Shown: one piece after another, positions 1 through 9,802 of the stretch
Numbering within the stretch: the stretch's first letter is position 1
Layout of the letters: the number at the start of each line of letters is the position of its first letter
Origin: Acrasis kona
Taxonomy: Eukaryota > Heterolobosea > Eutetramitea > Acrasida > Acrasidae
Reading direction: 5' to 3'
Assembly: GCA_026419775.2 (NCBI GenBank)
Contig: JAOPGA020000682.1
Span: forward strand, 22,241-86,240
Length of the DNA stretch: 64,000 nucleotides
The notes under the pieces: generated by a model
Seen by the model: the letters and a program-made list of their open reading frames with translations, nothing else
Database searches by the model: none
Told to the model about the DNA's origin: nothing
Made by a program: the position numbers and the translations under genes

Positions 1-1929
1 AGACCAGATAACGACGAAGATTTACAAAGAGGATTAGAAATGTTGTTGCATCAGTGTTATGAATATAACATTTATAGTTTGGATCACGTACCTCGAATCA
101 TTAGCGTGCATGTTGAAAAGGTGTTGAATAGCATTTTCGTCAAATCCAATTCGACATCTCAAAATTCATCATCGGGTCAACCTTCATCATCGTCCAGTAA
201 CAACAGTAACCCTACCGGAGCACTACCGATCGGACCTTATTTATTACAAATCGAATCCAATTTGACTCAAGATTTGACCAAATCCCAATCTCTTCTCGAA
301 TTGGTGAATGCGTTGAAATTTTGGATCGATCAAATTCAAAAACACTCCAAAATCAATACCATGCACAGCAACAACCATCACAACACCAGTACGGGCGTCA
401 TGGTCCCGTTAGAGAATTTATCAGGATACCTAGTGGACGTACACACCGTCGAAGTAGAGATACCGGGTCAATACTTTATGGAAACATTATCGACTGGTTA
501 CCCTCTTCAACAATCTCAACAAATTTCGAACCATCATCAGCACCAACCGCTTCAATTCCAAGAACAATACTTTGATGGAAACGTAGGAGATGACTGTGAC
601 GTGAGAGAACCCTTTGTGGAACAACACGAAAAATTACAGTGTTTCCAACCTGATGTTGATTTGGTTCGTAGAAATATGGTAAAGTGTAGAAGATTAACCA
701 TGAGATCGCATAGCGGTAAGTTATACCCCTTCTTAGTGACGTGCGTACCTGCTAGCGAATCTACTTGTTATGCAAGGAGCGAGGATCGAGTGTGGAGCTT
801 AATGTTACACTTTAATAGAGTGTTGGATCGTTATCATCATGCTCGCAGAAGAGCTTTGAGGATTCACACGCCCATCATCATACCGCTAAGTCAAAAAATT
901 AGATTGATAAACGAACGAACGCAGAGTTATCAATCGTTGGAGGATGTTTTACATGGTCATTGCGAAAAGAGTAACGAGTTGTTGGACACTTATTGGAAAT
1001 TGATTGATTCCAAAATCAAAGATTTGATGACATCATCCAATGCAAATGGATCGATCGCATCGAATCACGAAAAGATTGAACAACAGGCCAAATTGATGGT
1101 TTATCAAGAAATGTGTGATTTGCATGTTCCAAAGGACATGTTGTTGAAAACAATGATAAAGGAAGCCAGAGGCAGTTGGAACCACTTGTTCCAAATGCGA
1201 AAGCGATTCATCACCCAATTATCTCTCTTTTCGTTAATCGACGAAATGATTAATACGAGAGATGTTGGCATTCATAAAATTTTAATTTCACAAGATACCG
1301 GAGATTTGTTCCGATCTGATTTGCGAAGTGATTTTAATGCACAAACGGGATTGTTGACTAGAGATCCAGAACATTGTGTTCCGTTCCGATTGACGCCGAA
1401 CATGGTCAACTTTTGTTCTCCGTTTGGTATGGAAGGTCCGTTGTTGAACAACATGAGCGTTGCTGCCCATGCTTTTAATAAAAATAAACATCACATGCGG
1501 TCATTGTTAAATTTGTTTGTAAGGGATGAATTAATTGCTTGGCAGAGCATCTATAGTGGTGCCGTCAGCGAGAAGTTCTCTCAGGATGAAAATTTGTTAA
1601 AAGAAACTGTTAGTTTGAACGTTGATGGAGATATCTTGAAGAGGTTGAATGAGTTGGCTCCGCCGTTCGTCACTCACTTGCCATCAGCGTCGGGTCAGGT
1701 GGTACCGGGTTCGCCAGTGGTTAGAATGCATAATACGCAACCTTCGACATCACAGAATGTCAGTGGTCAGGATGGAGCGACGCCGACTGCTAATGCTGTG
1801 CCATTGCAAGCACCTCAAGTAGGAGAGGAAGCGAGTGTGTTGAATGCAAAGATTATTGATTTGATACATGAAGCGCAAAAGGTGGATAAGTTGGCAAACA
1901 TGTCGCCTACTTGGTTCCCTTGGGTCTAA
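1..1929 (+). CDS. TRA1: TRRAP/Tra1 pseudokinase, C-terminal part (5' end outside window)
   Basis: The frame is open from base 1, so this is the last ~642 residues of a much larger protein. TRRAP/Tra1 is the scaffold of SAGA and NuA4 histone acetyltransferase complexes and binds activators in the nucleus. The region from about residue 220 matches the FAT/PI3K-like end of the family: the phrase IIPLSQKIRLINE, then QDTGDLF, then PFRLTPN and a RDELIAW-like block. The extreme C-terminus (SPTWFPWV) is a FATC end like the PAWHPWL type of TRRAP. A catalytic HRD/DFG-type set is not visible, as expected for this pseudokinase. A Ser/Gln/His-rich insert lies at residues ~45-190. No intron is seen in the window. 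The next gene starts only 45 bp downstream on the same strand. Confidence 0.9.
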   Translation, partial: RPDNDEDLQRGLEMLLHQCYEYNIYSLDHVPRIISVHVEKVLNSIFVKSNSTSQNSSSGQPSSSSSNNSNPTGALPIGPYLLQIESNLTQDLTKSQSLLELVNALKFWIDQIQKHSKINTMHSNNHHNTSTGVMVPLENLSGYLVDVHTVEVEIPGQYFMETLSTGYPLQQSQQISNHHQHQPLQFQEQYFDGNVGDDCDVREPFVEQHEKLQCFQPDVDLVRRNMVKCRRLTMRSHSGKLYPFLVTCVPASESTCYARSEDRVWSLMLHFNRVLDRYHHARRRALRIHTPIIIPLSQKIRLINERTQSYQSLEDVLHGHCEKSNELLDTYWKLIDSKIKDLMTSSNANGSIASNHEKIEQQAKLMVYQEMCDLHVPKDMLLKTMIKEARGSWNHLFQMRKRFITQLSLFSLIDEMINTRDVGIHKILISQDTGDLFRSDLRSDFNAQTGLLTRDPEHCVPFRLTPNMVNFCSPFGMEGPLLNNMSVAAHAFNKNKHHMRSLLNLFVRDELIAWQSIYSGAVSEKFSQDENLLKETVSLNVDGDILKRLNELAPPFVTHLPSASGQVVPGSPVVRMHNTQPSTSQNVSGQDGATPTANAVPLQAPQVGEEASVLNAKIIDLIHEAQKVDKLANMSPTWFPWV

Positions 1930-1974
1930 AATAAAAAATTTAATTTTACAATCAACTTGTTCTTTTTCACAATA

Positions 1975-2739
1975 ATGAACGGACTGAGGCAGGGCCTGAT
2001 GGAGCTTGGTGCTCACATTGGCACACATAAATCGATGATTAACAGTGGAATGGCATCATATGTGGTTGGAACAAGAAAAGGACAGGCCATTATAGATCTA
2101 ACAGCCACCATATCACAAATTCGTAAAGCACAGGGTTTCATGAGAGATGTAGGGAAAAGAGCCGGTCATGTCATGTTCTATCACGCGACGCTACACAGAA
2201 ATAGTTCAATGATACAAGCAGCGTTCATGTCAATGTTTGGAAATAGAAATTTATCGCTTTTAACGGGCAAATGGAAGGGAGGAGTGTTGAGCAACTACCA
2301 CATGCAATTCACAAAAGTTTTCGAACAGCTTGTACAGGGAGACGTTTATAAAGTAAAGACCATGAACATGACTTGGTTGATCATTAGAGTGCTCTCTAAA
2401 ACAAACAATCCAAGCGACATGGACTCTAAGGAATTCAAAGCGCACATGTTTTCCATGAGGAAGTTTTGGCGCCTCTTGACCCTGTTCAAAATGTACAAGA
2501 TATGTAACAGGTTACCTGATGTCATTGTATTGGTCAACCCAGATCGCACATTGGTCCCATTACATGAAGCCAATCATTTGGCCATTCCCATCGTCGGTAT
2601 TGTAGATACGGACCACTATTACCATAATATATCTTACCCCATTGTATGTAACGACGATTCCATCATGTTGTCGCTGTTCATGTTTGAAATGTTAACGAAA
2701 GCTTACGAAGAGGGACATAGCGAGATGTTGGTTGTATAA
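1975..2739 (+). CDS. MRPS2: Mitochondrial small-subunit ribosomal protein uS2m
   Basis: 254 residues from the first ATG, with a single exon. The N-terminus carries the uS2 signature (LGAHIGTHKS, then a GTRKGQAIIDLT block). The C-terminal half has the second signature, PDVIVLVNP followed by EANHLAIPIVGIVDT and NDDSI. The protein is part of the mitoribosomal small subunit head/body junction. Homology begins almost at the start Met, so no classic presequence is visible. The TRRAP stop lies 45 bp upstream, leaving no room for one on the same exon. A TTG 18 nt upstream is in frame but is not needed. Cytosolic uS2 (RPSA/S0) is a poorer fit; the bacterial-type EANHLAIP block argues for an organellar protein. 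Confidence 0.85.
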   Translation: MNGLRQGLMELGAHIGTHKSMINSGMASYVVGTRKGQAIIDLTATISQIRKAQGFMRDVGKRAGHVMFYHATLHRNSSMIQAAFMSMFGNRNLSLLTGKWKGGVLSNYHMQFTKVFEQLVQGDVYKVKTMNMTWLIIRVLSKTNNPSDMDSKEFKAHMFSMRKFWRLLTLFKMYKICNRLPDVIVLVNPDRTLVPLHEANHLAIPIVGIVDTDHYYHNISYPIVCNDDSIMLSLFMFEMLTKAYEEGHSEMLVV

Positions 2740-2764
2740 GTGACTTTTATTAAATGTTTTGTAT

Positions 2765-3139
2765 CTAATCATCTCCTTCTTTGTAATCAGGATCATTGTC
2801 GTCATCGTCCTCTTCGTCAATCTCTTCCTCTTCTTCTTCTTCTTCTTCTTGTGCTTCCTGCTCCTGATCTTGACTCTCGCTGACTTTTTGTTCATTTTCA
2901 TCTTCTCCTTGGTCATCTAATTTTTGTATTGATTCTGGTCTGTGTGCAGCTTTCTTTCCTGTTTTGTCACTCTTCACGAGGACTTCTGGATCAGATTTAC
3001 TTGCATCTACATGATGAGATTTAATATCCATTGGCTTGTCAACAATGTCAACGACTGTTCCTTGAATTTGATTGCCTGCGTAGTTCCACTGCACTTTGTC
3101 TCCTTCCTTGAAATCTTCGATACTGTTCTCTTCGGACAT
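2765..3139 (-). CDS. HVA1-family TUDOR domain protein (DUF2945)
   Basis: 124 residues, one exon, with an ATG start. Residues ~9-70 match the hypervirulence-associated TUDOR family (PF11160 type): EGDKVQWNYAG, then GTVVDIVDK, then a short segment ending in AAHRPESIQKL. These small beta-barrel proteins are widespread in bacteria, fungi and protists; their molecular role is not established. The C-terminal third is an extreme Glu/Asp tract (residues ~85-124), suggesting a basic partner or a disordered tail. The gene is convergent with uS2m, with 25 bp between the two stop codons, so their 3' UTRs probably overlap. Confidence 0.8.
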   Translation of the reverse strand: MSEENSIEDFKEGDKVQWNYAGNQIQGTVVDIVDKPMDIKSHHVDASKSDPEVLVKSDKTGKKAAHRPESIQKLDDQGEDENEQKVSESQDQEQEAQEEEEEEEEEIDEEDDDDNDPDYKEGDD

Positions 3140-3699
3140 ATTCGGCTATTTGTTGTGTTTTTTTTAGTTTTTTTTTGTAATATCCACCATCATCGATATA
3201 CAATATATGATGGACTAGTCGGAGTATCATACCTTACCAACACATAATGAACGAGAACAGTTTTACACAGAGGAAGTTACCTACAAGCAAAAGGTGGAGT
3301 GTCAGATTAAGAGAATGAGTATATTTCTCTCTTCTACTCATCGGGTAGTTCTTCGTCTATATTGTTGCCCATTTGTCATTAAACCGTTTGATTTACTTTT
3401 GTTATTCTTTTTTTTACATTACTGTTGTCATCATCAATGTTGTTCTCTGGATCCTTCCGGTGAATTCTATCTATGATGAAGTTTTGAAAGGTCAACTTCG
3501 CGGATCTCCGGTGATGTTGAATGAACAAATAACCGTTACATATCTCATTAAACAAGTCATTATTACGCATCTACTTTTCAATTGTCTTGCATCATACCTA
3601 CTTATTGAAACAATTCAAAGGCCAAGACATCGTTTAGATATTTTTGTTCGTTTCAAAAGTTCAGGTTGGTTTCAATAATTGAGTCTCCCTTTCATAAAA
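3140..3699. other. Intergenic region between divergent HVA1 and NF-YC genes
   Basis: 560 bp with no convincing coding signal. It should hold the promoters of both flanking, divergently transcribed genes and the NF-YC 5' UTR. It is T-rich on the + strand, with poly-T runs near 3160 and 3410. I see no RNA gene or repeat. Confidence 0.5.
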
Positions 3700-5010
3700 A
3701 TGGACGCAAACCAACATCATGGAATTCCTATGCCCATTAACCATGATGCGAGTATAGCGTTCCAGTACCAACAGCAACTACAAATCGAAGCACAAGCCCA
3801 ACAGCAACAACACGTCCACCACATGATGCAAAACCCCTATTACCCCAATATACCCCCAATGCCATCACAGTTACACCAACAACTTCAACATAAACTCCAA
3901 TCTCAATTCATGGAAATAGAGAGTACAAAAAGTTTCAAAAATCACGAACTTCCACTAGCAAGAATTAAAAAGATTATGAAGAGCGACGAGGATGTTAGAA
4001 TTCATACAGGTTGGTGCGATTTTAGGACTACTTTCGCTAATTCAATTTTAGGTGCGGTTATGATATCCGCCGAGGCACCCATTATTTTCGCCAAAGCTTG
4101 CGAGATGTTCATTATAGAGCTCACTACACGCTCATGGGTTCACACCGACGAAGCCAAACGGCGTACGCTACAGCGAAATGACATTGCCGCTGCCATAGCA
4201 AAGACGGATGTATTTGATTTTTTAATAGACATCGTTCCAGAAGACGGAAAGACCAACAAAAAAGATGCTAGAGAAGGCTCGAACGAGCAACATAATTACA
4301 TGCTACAGCAACAGCAACAGCACTACATGCAAATGCAGGCCCAACTCGAGGCGCAGAGGCACCATGATGAGGTCAACTCGGGTCAAGAAGGCGTCGAAGG
4401 AGCGGCGCTCACAGAAGCTGCGGTGCACGAGCCTCATGAAATACACCAACCAGAACATGAATATCACATGCACCACCATCACATGGAGCATCCAGGTCAA
4501 TTAAGCGAAGAGGAAGAAAGCGAAGAGGATTCAACGCGGCACATTCATGCACAACATCATCATCACCATCAACCCTATTCGGACATGCAGCCACCTAATC
4601 CCTTAGCGGCCATGCACGATCCTAATGGTTACTTGAACCCCACTCACTACTACTTATCTCACATGCAACAATTCCAAAACATGAACCCACAAATACAACA
4701 AATGTTCCTGCAGCAGAATGGAATGGATCCAGGACACATGCACCCAGGAATGGACCCAGCTGCGCACATGCACCCAGGAATGGATCCAGCTGCACATATG
4801 CACCCGGGAATGGAACAACACGCGATGGAGGCTTATCAACAGTATGGAGATCCGAACGTCTATCCACCTTATAACCCACATTATGGACATCCGGAACCAC
4901 CTTATGGATATGGACAGTATGGACATCCACAAGCAATATATGATCAACAACAAGTTTATGAACAACATGATCCTGATATGGAAGATGAAGAACCGCCACA
5001 ACATTATTAA
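3700..5010 (+). CDS. NFYC: NF-YC / HAP5 CCAAT-binding factor subunit
   Basis: NF-YC pairs with NF-YB through a histone fold and, with NF-YA, binds CCAAT promoters. The family core is clear: [17 protein letters not shown], then [13 protein letters not shown], then [10 protein letters not shown] and FDFLIDIVP (about residues 81-180). The normally contiguous [11 protein letters not shown] junction is split by extra codons. A 42-nt stretch (4010-4051, GTTGGT...TTTTAG) can be read as a stop-free in-frame intron, which would leave a short insertion. Flanks are Gln/His-rich and disordered. The C-terminus has three copies of a Met-His-Pro-Gly-Met type repeat (4720-4815), then Tyr/Pro-rich sequence. 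The first ATG is at 3700. Length is 436 aa unspliced or 422 spliced. Confidence 0.88.
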   Translation: MDANQHHGIPMPINHDASIAFQYQQQLQIEAQAQQQQHVHHMMQNPYYPNIPPMPSQLHQQLQHKLQSQFMEIESTKSFKNHELPLARIKKIMKSDEDVRIHTGWCDFRTTFANSILGAVMISAEAPIIFAKACEMFIIELTTRSWVHTDEAKRRTLQRNDIAAAIAKTDVFDFLIDIVPEDGKTNKKDAREGSNEQHNYMLQQQQQHYMQMQAQLEAQRHHDEVNSGQEGVEGAALTEAAVHEPHEIHQPEHEYHMHHHHMEHPGQLSEEEESEEDSTRHIHAQHHHHHQPYSDMQPPNPLAAMHDPNGYLNPTHYYLSHMQQFQNMNPQIQQMFLQQNGMDPGHMHPGMDPAAHMHPGMDPAAHMHPGMEQHAMEAYQQYGDPNVYPPYNPHYGHPEPPYGYGQYGHPQAIYDQQQVYEQHDPDMEDEEPPQHY

Positions 5011-5021
5011 AAATAGTTTTT

Positions 5022-5402
5022 TTATTCTAGTGTTGATTGAAGTGTGTTAACAATTTTCCATCCAATCATTGTTATGACAAATAGTAATGTTAGAAATTGA
5101 AAACGTTCCCCGCAGAGATCCATGATGGTGTCAAGTGGCAGGCGTGAAGATAGTATGTGGCAACTTGTGCTTGAAAAAATGTAGAAGAATATGGGAATAC
5201 ATGTTGTCACCCCCAAATATCTATAGCAAATCTTCTCTACAACTCCCATTCCGATGAACATTATAAAGTATTGATATGAATTGTACATGATGTTCTTGTC
5301 AAATAATAAGAGCAAGGATTTGAAGCTTGATGGATCGTAGATGGATGGTATGAGTCCAATCACCATCACGATATGATACAATATGGTAAACAATGGAGTC
5401 AT
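5022..5402 (-). CDS. Small four-TM membrane protein, family not recognised
   Basis: 126 residues from an ATG to a TAA. Four hydrophobic segments are visible at about residues 3-22, 44-65, 68-88 and 100-120, with short polar loops and Cys residues in the middle loop. The size and layout resemble small ER proteins such as EXPERA-type families, but I cannot see their acidic signature residues, so no family is assigned. It is convergent with NF-YC, with 11 bp between stop codons. Coding status is supported by length, ATG and the tight, clean fit between neighbours, not by homology. Confidence 0.5.
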   Translation of the reverse strand: MTPLFTILYHIVMVIGLIPSIYDPSSFKSLLLLFDKNIMYNSYQYFIMFIGMGVVEKICYRYLGVTTCIPIFFYIFSSTSCHILSSRLPLDTIMDLCGERFQFLTLLFVITMIGWKIVNTLQSTLE

Positions 5403-5460
5403 GTCTGTTAGACTTTAGCCCCCCCTTGATTTTGAGAACACTGCGCAGTATTACCGCTTT

Positions 5461-5662
5461 AATAAAATTGATTTCTAAAAAGGCTTTCTTCAATCCTGTC
5501 AAACTTCAAACATGTCCGTCCACCAACATCCTCAATACACCTGAGGTGCAGAAGAAGAAGCGTGGACGACCGAAAAAAATTTATGACTGTCGGCCTGTTA
5601 AAGTTGTTGTAATTGAGAATGTAAAAACTTGGCCCACGAATATGAATTCATCAATCAAATAA
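5461..5662 (+). repeat. Dispersed AT-hook module, copy A
   Basis: A stop-bounded frame here ends in a KKKRGRPKK AT-hook. The first ~100 bp (5461-5562) closely match a second copy on the opposite strand at 50864-50958, including the phrases LISKK, QTC and EVQKKKR. This points to a dispersed mobile or gene-fragment family rather than a stand-alone gene. The frame can be traced from 5393, overlapping the 5' end of the 4-TM gene, but no convincing ATG-initiated gene is seen. Confidence 0.55.
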
Positions 5663-5709
5663 TTTCTTGAATGCAACAACCAACTGAAATAATTGTAAAG
5701 TGTTTATTT

Positions 5710-7499
5710 TTAATCTTTCGTGCTTTCCAAATCCATGTCCTGTTCCAACCACCTCTCCTCTAATTTCTTATCATATCTCTCCATACGTTTATAATGAATG
5801 TACCAACAGCAGGCATGAATTTTCATATTTACAAAGGCCTTCTTATCGAACAAAACAAAAATCATACAAATATATAACAACAAGAAGTTTAAATCAATAA
5901 TTGTAGAGATGAACAAATTCATCCAACTACCAAAAATCTCACCGCCGCTTAAACCTTGTGCAACATACAAACACAACCAAACACAAGTCAACCACAAAGC
6001 AGGTATAGTCATAAACATGAACTGAGTGAAGCGAATCTTATAAATAGCAATGTGTCGGTCTATAGAGCTTAATATCTTGTACATTCTAATTCCGTAAATC
6101 AAGAATCCAAAAGATAACAAAAATGTAATGACGAAAGCAATCAAGTTCATGGACCCTCGAACACCGTTAACATAATTTCTATCCGAACCGGGTGTGAGTT
6201 GATAAACACAAAGTGCTGTAAATCCTCCAACCCATATTGCAGTGTTGACGACGTAATAAACTCCTAGTATAACCCTATTGTTAATGTTACTTTGATGAAT
6301 AAAAAATCACATACTTTAATTTTGGTGCCACGTCAACCCTCGTTTGAAGATTATTAGTTTTTTCATAAATGTTGGCCCATATAATTAAAAGACAAAAGTA
6401 AGCCGTAAACACCATGAACCATCCAACAACTGAAAAACTTCCATTCAATCTATAAAAAAGTTAAATGACGAGGAAGAATAAGACTCACCTCCTCAATGTG
6501 TTATCGGCTGGAACAAATAGAGCAATGTTATCTAACATGATTAAGAATATTCCCAGGACCATGAACAGAATAACATGAAAACTCAATTTTGTGAAAAACC
6601 CACTAATGAACAATTTTAGATAGTGGGATTCAAAAGACCTTCCTATTGTTTCTTTATAGAGTTGATCTATTCTTGGCAAGCACACAAAATACATCAATGC
6701 AATGAACAGAGCAAACCGAACGGCAATGGCTGCAAAAGGAACAAAGTTATAACGTATTGGGATCCAATAGTTGGTAAATGCATTACATAAAGTTCCGTAT
6801 CGTTGGCTTTCCGAACAATAGCAGTAGTAAGCTACTGTTGCAGTACTAGTTTCATTCAAGTCATTAAAATTACCTGCCTGTCTCAAATTGCGTAGTCTTG
6901 CGGCTCTATAGGCATTCAAAGTGGGATTTATACCTGATACGTTTGTTTCCTTCATTGCATTCAAATATGTGTCAAATGTGGTTGGCCGTATGGGAAGTGC
7001 CATAGAGGGATTATCAATTCCATTTGCATCGCAGTAAGTAGTTGGCAATCTCCAAAAATAAGGGCAGGTATTGTTGTTAGACCGCGAGTAAAGTTGTGCC
7101 CTGGTCTCGTGATTGCAGTAGCTACAATAATGTAAGAATTCAGTATGTGTAGAGATGTCTATGCTATTGTTCCGTTCGTTGTAAATCTTGTAGGGGTCGT
7201 CGCAAAAATATGAAATGCAGCTCAAGTTTAGAGGATTATCTGCAAAGTTTTTAAAAATTAAGTATGTAGTACTAACCTTGGCACAAATCATATTGGTCTT
7301 CTAAATGGTATATTAGTGGTGGGTATCCCGTCCGAGAGTAAATCTTTTTGTGATACGGAAAAGATTTGTAGCACGACTCTTGTTTATCATCACAGTTTGT
7401 TGGTGCGAACGATGCTTTGGTGATTTTTAATTGTGCATGTAGATATCCGCAAAGCAGGAGGATGGCAAATAAACACACATGAGTTCCTCCCTTCCACAT
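5710..7499 (-). CDS. Secreted-ectodomain seven-TM receptor-like protein
   Basis: Four exons (7499-7277, 7239-6489, 6449-6315, 6274-5710) join in frame to 557 residues; introns are 36-41 nt. The N-terminus is a signal peptide (AILLLCGYLHA). Then comes a ~225-residue ectodomain with many Cys and N-glycosylation sites, then seven hydrophobic spans. The last loop-span region (a YGIRMYKIL-type block followed by two more helices) recalls THH1/TOM1-like or other GPCR-fold proteins. The short C-tail is charged. Orientation suggests a ligand-sensing ectodomain outside the cell. No named GPCR class can be assigned by eye. The spliced frame is closed at every junction, which supports the gene model. Confidence 0.72.
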
Positions 7500-7660
7500 T
7501 TATTACAATATCCAATGTAACAATATCCCACACAACAATGCAACAGACAATTTGTATTACCTTCTGAAATAATGTAACAGAAACAAACTTACTGACTATC
7601 AACAAATCTTTATCGCAAAACAATAAAAGAGGCTGGTCATGATATAATGCAATTTTTATT

Positions 7661-8864
7661 TCACCACTCTTTTGGTTCAACTCTTGGTTCATGATTTTGA
7701 GCGTGGCGGAAGCTGCTGGTGGCACGGTATACAACTTTTCTTGCTCTGTTTACATTACCCAGAGGTTGATGTGCTTCGAGTGAGTGCCATGGGGAGAAGC
7801 TCAAATTCTCGCAGAACAACTTTCCTTCTTCGGATTGGTCAAGCTCTTGGACGGGAACGGTTATTCTTGCCAATCTGACAAAAGGTGTGGTCCATTCGGT
7901 GACTGGATCCTCCATGGGTTGCTCACAGGCATTCTCTTGTTTTTGTACCAAAAAGTCGAAGCAAGTCTCTTCGGCGTTTAGTGACTCTTTCAAGCGCTCA
8001 GTGAGGTAATCATTTGACATGCCAGGGAGTCGGTCAGAAACTGGTACTCCAGTGTAGCAATCGACTGGTTGGACGCTCCATTTTACTGTTACTTCCGGTC
8101 CAAGGCGATAAGGAGTGGCAGAGAAGTATTGAGTGGATAGAACGTTTCCAATTACGGTGAAGATGAATTTGCGTGCAGCATTGACTTCACGGAATTTTTG
8201 ACCACCAATCAACCATTTGATGAGGTCCAAACCACCACGGCGAACCATCTTGAAGAAGGTTAGATAGTCACTTGTTGTGCTCAAGAAGAACTCTGGCTTG
8301 TTGGCACCAACGAAATCTTGTGTCTGTAATGTGTGATTAGTTAAAAAGTAAATTAAACTCACTGTTGCGTCTTGTTCGTCTTCTAGTAGCTTTTTTCCGT
8401 GAACTCCTAAAAGTTTAAGTGCAAAACCACGGGAATCTGGTCTCAAGTCTTTGTTGTTGTTAGTTTGTTGGATGGGCTTGCATGCTTACCATGGTTCACG
8501 CTTGGGCTACCATTAGAGAACCTTATGTAGGCCTTGTATGATTGAGAAGAGTTGGTAAAGATACCGTGTCTGAACTCTGATGGAATATTGTCGAGAACCT
8601 TGAAGATGGCACGTGGGCATCCGTGGGCTTTGGGATGGGCATCTCTTCTTACAAACTCTCCCTTCTGTACATATGTTTCATTGATGGTCTTCACTACAAG
8701 AGCGGCGATCTCCTTAACGTCTACTTGCTCCTCCGGCTCTGGATATCTAAAATGTCATTCGTTTGTTAATCTTCGACTTACTCCTTGTTCAACTTGAGTT
8801 TGCACTCATCACAGAAACTAAACGTCACAACAAGAAGTAGTAGTATCAAGATGTGTGCTTTCAT
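7661..8864 (-). CDS. Secreted catalase-superfamily haem protein (y4iL-like)
   Basis: Four exons (8864-8782, 8746-8490, 8448-8363, 8323-7661) encode 362 residues. A signal peptide (MKAHILILLLLVVTFSFC) starts the protein, so it is probably secreted or in the endomembrane system. The family is recognised from RFSNGSPSVNHDLRPDSRGF, the QDFVGANKPEFF block, and the C-terminal FSPWHSLEAHQPLG...NRARKVVY. These are typical of the short catalase-related haem proteins rather than full catalases. Likely chemistry is peroxide- or hydroperoxide-dependent oxidation at haem; the substrate is unknown. The third intron is 39 nt, stop-free and in phase, so an unspliced read would add 13 residues. Confidence 0.82.
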
Positions 8865-9802
8865 TTTTTTTGTCTGTCAGTCAAAGTGGCCAATAAGGGA
8901 GTATTTAATGGATATTTTAATGGAATATTTTTTTCTCCCCTCCCAGGAACAATGACGGGTCGGGGTTTATTATCCAGAACTTTTCAAAGAACTTACATTC
9001 CTAGTAAGGAACTGACCCGCGGGCAAGAATTTCAATTCTAATAAATTTAAAGTGAAGATCTTGAATTGAAATGTTATGAGTACTAAAGGGCCAGAAAGCT
9101 ACAACCCATTCTAGATTTGTAAGTTTGTTTCTGCACGAAATTGTATATATATTTATTTATTTTTTATNNAAAATTAAATCGTGAAATGAGATATCGGGTA
9201 CTCCGACGTTGTAATCGGGTACCCCGACATTGTAAGCAATAAATTTCAGCTGGTTTTATACAAATTAGTTTAGTGTTAACGTTGGTGTTAAAATGAGTAG
9301 TGTGTGCTCTGTGGACAAAGAGCACATACAAGCTAGAAAATCCAAGTCATGTACAGTCTGTGGGGCGGAAATTCGGAGTACCCTGATATTGGGATGACGA
9401 TTTTGATGGGGATATAGGATAAAGCTATAATGTGTAGAAAACACTGATCATGTATTGTTTTGTGGATGTATTCCCAGGCTTCTATACGGTAAAGCCTTCA
9501 TGAAAAGTTCAAAATAACATTCGCAGTTAAAATTTCAACTATACAACGAAACTCATGTTGAGATATCATGTACATTTAAAATTCAAATAAAAAGTAATTG
9601 AATACCCAGTTTATATTTTTTTTAATCCATAAAAGTCTTCAGTAATTCACACACTCCTTAACATGAAAGTCATCAGTCCATAAGAGAGTGAAGGGCTCAA
9701 TAATCTTATCTAATTAGTCTTTTCACATGTCATCTGTCAGCGCTATCTCCCCATAAAAAGCACTTGTGCGAATATCATAAATAACACACACAAAATCAAC
9801 AC
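8865..9802. other. Intergenic region with short direct repeats and a 2-base gap
   Basis: 938 bp with no gene seen. Two unresolved bases (N) lie at 9168-9169. A 21-bp direct repeat (units at 9193-9213 and 9214-9234, core TCGGGTACYCCGAC) follows, and a looser copy is near 9372-9392. The region probably contains the promoters of the catalase-like gene (left) and the RCC1 surface gene (right). Confidence 0.5.

Noticed and set aside
3373-3678. 101-codon + strand frame upstream of NF-YC
   Set aside because: No ATG at its start, low-complexity T-rich, no domain; probably promoter or 5' UTR.
4622-5004. Long minus-strand frames under the NF-YC C-terminus
   Set aside because: Shadows of the Met/His/Pro repeat codons of NF-YC; no independent start or domain.
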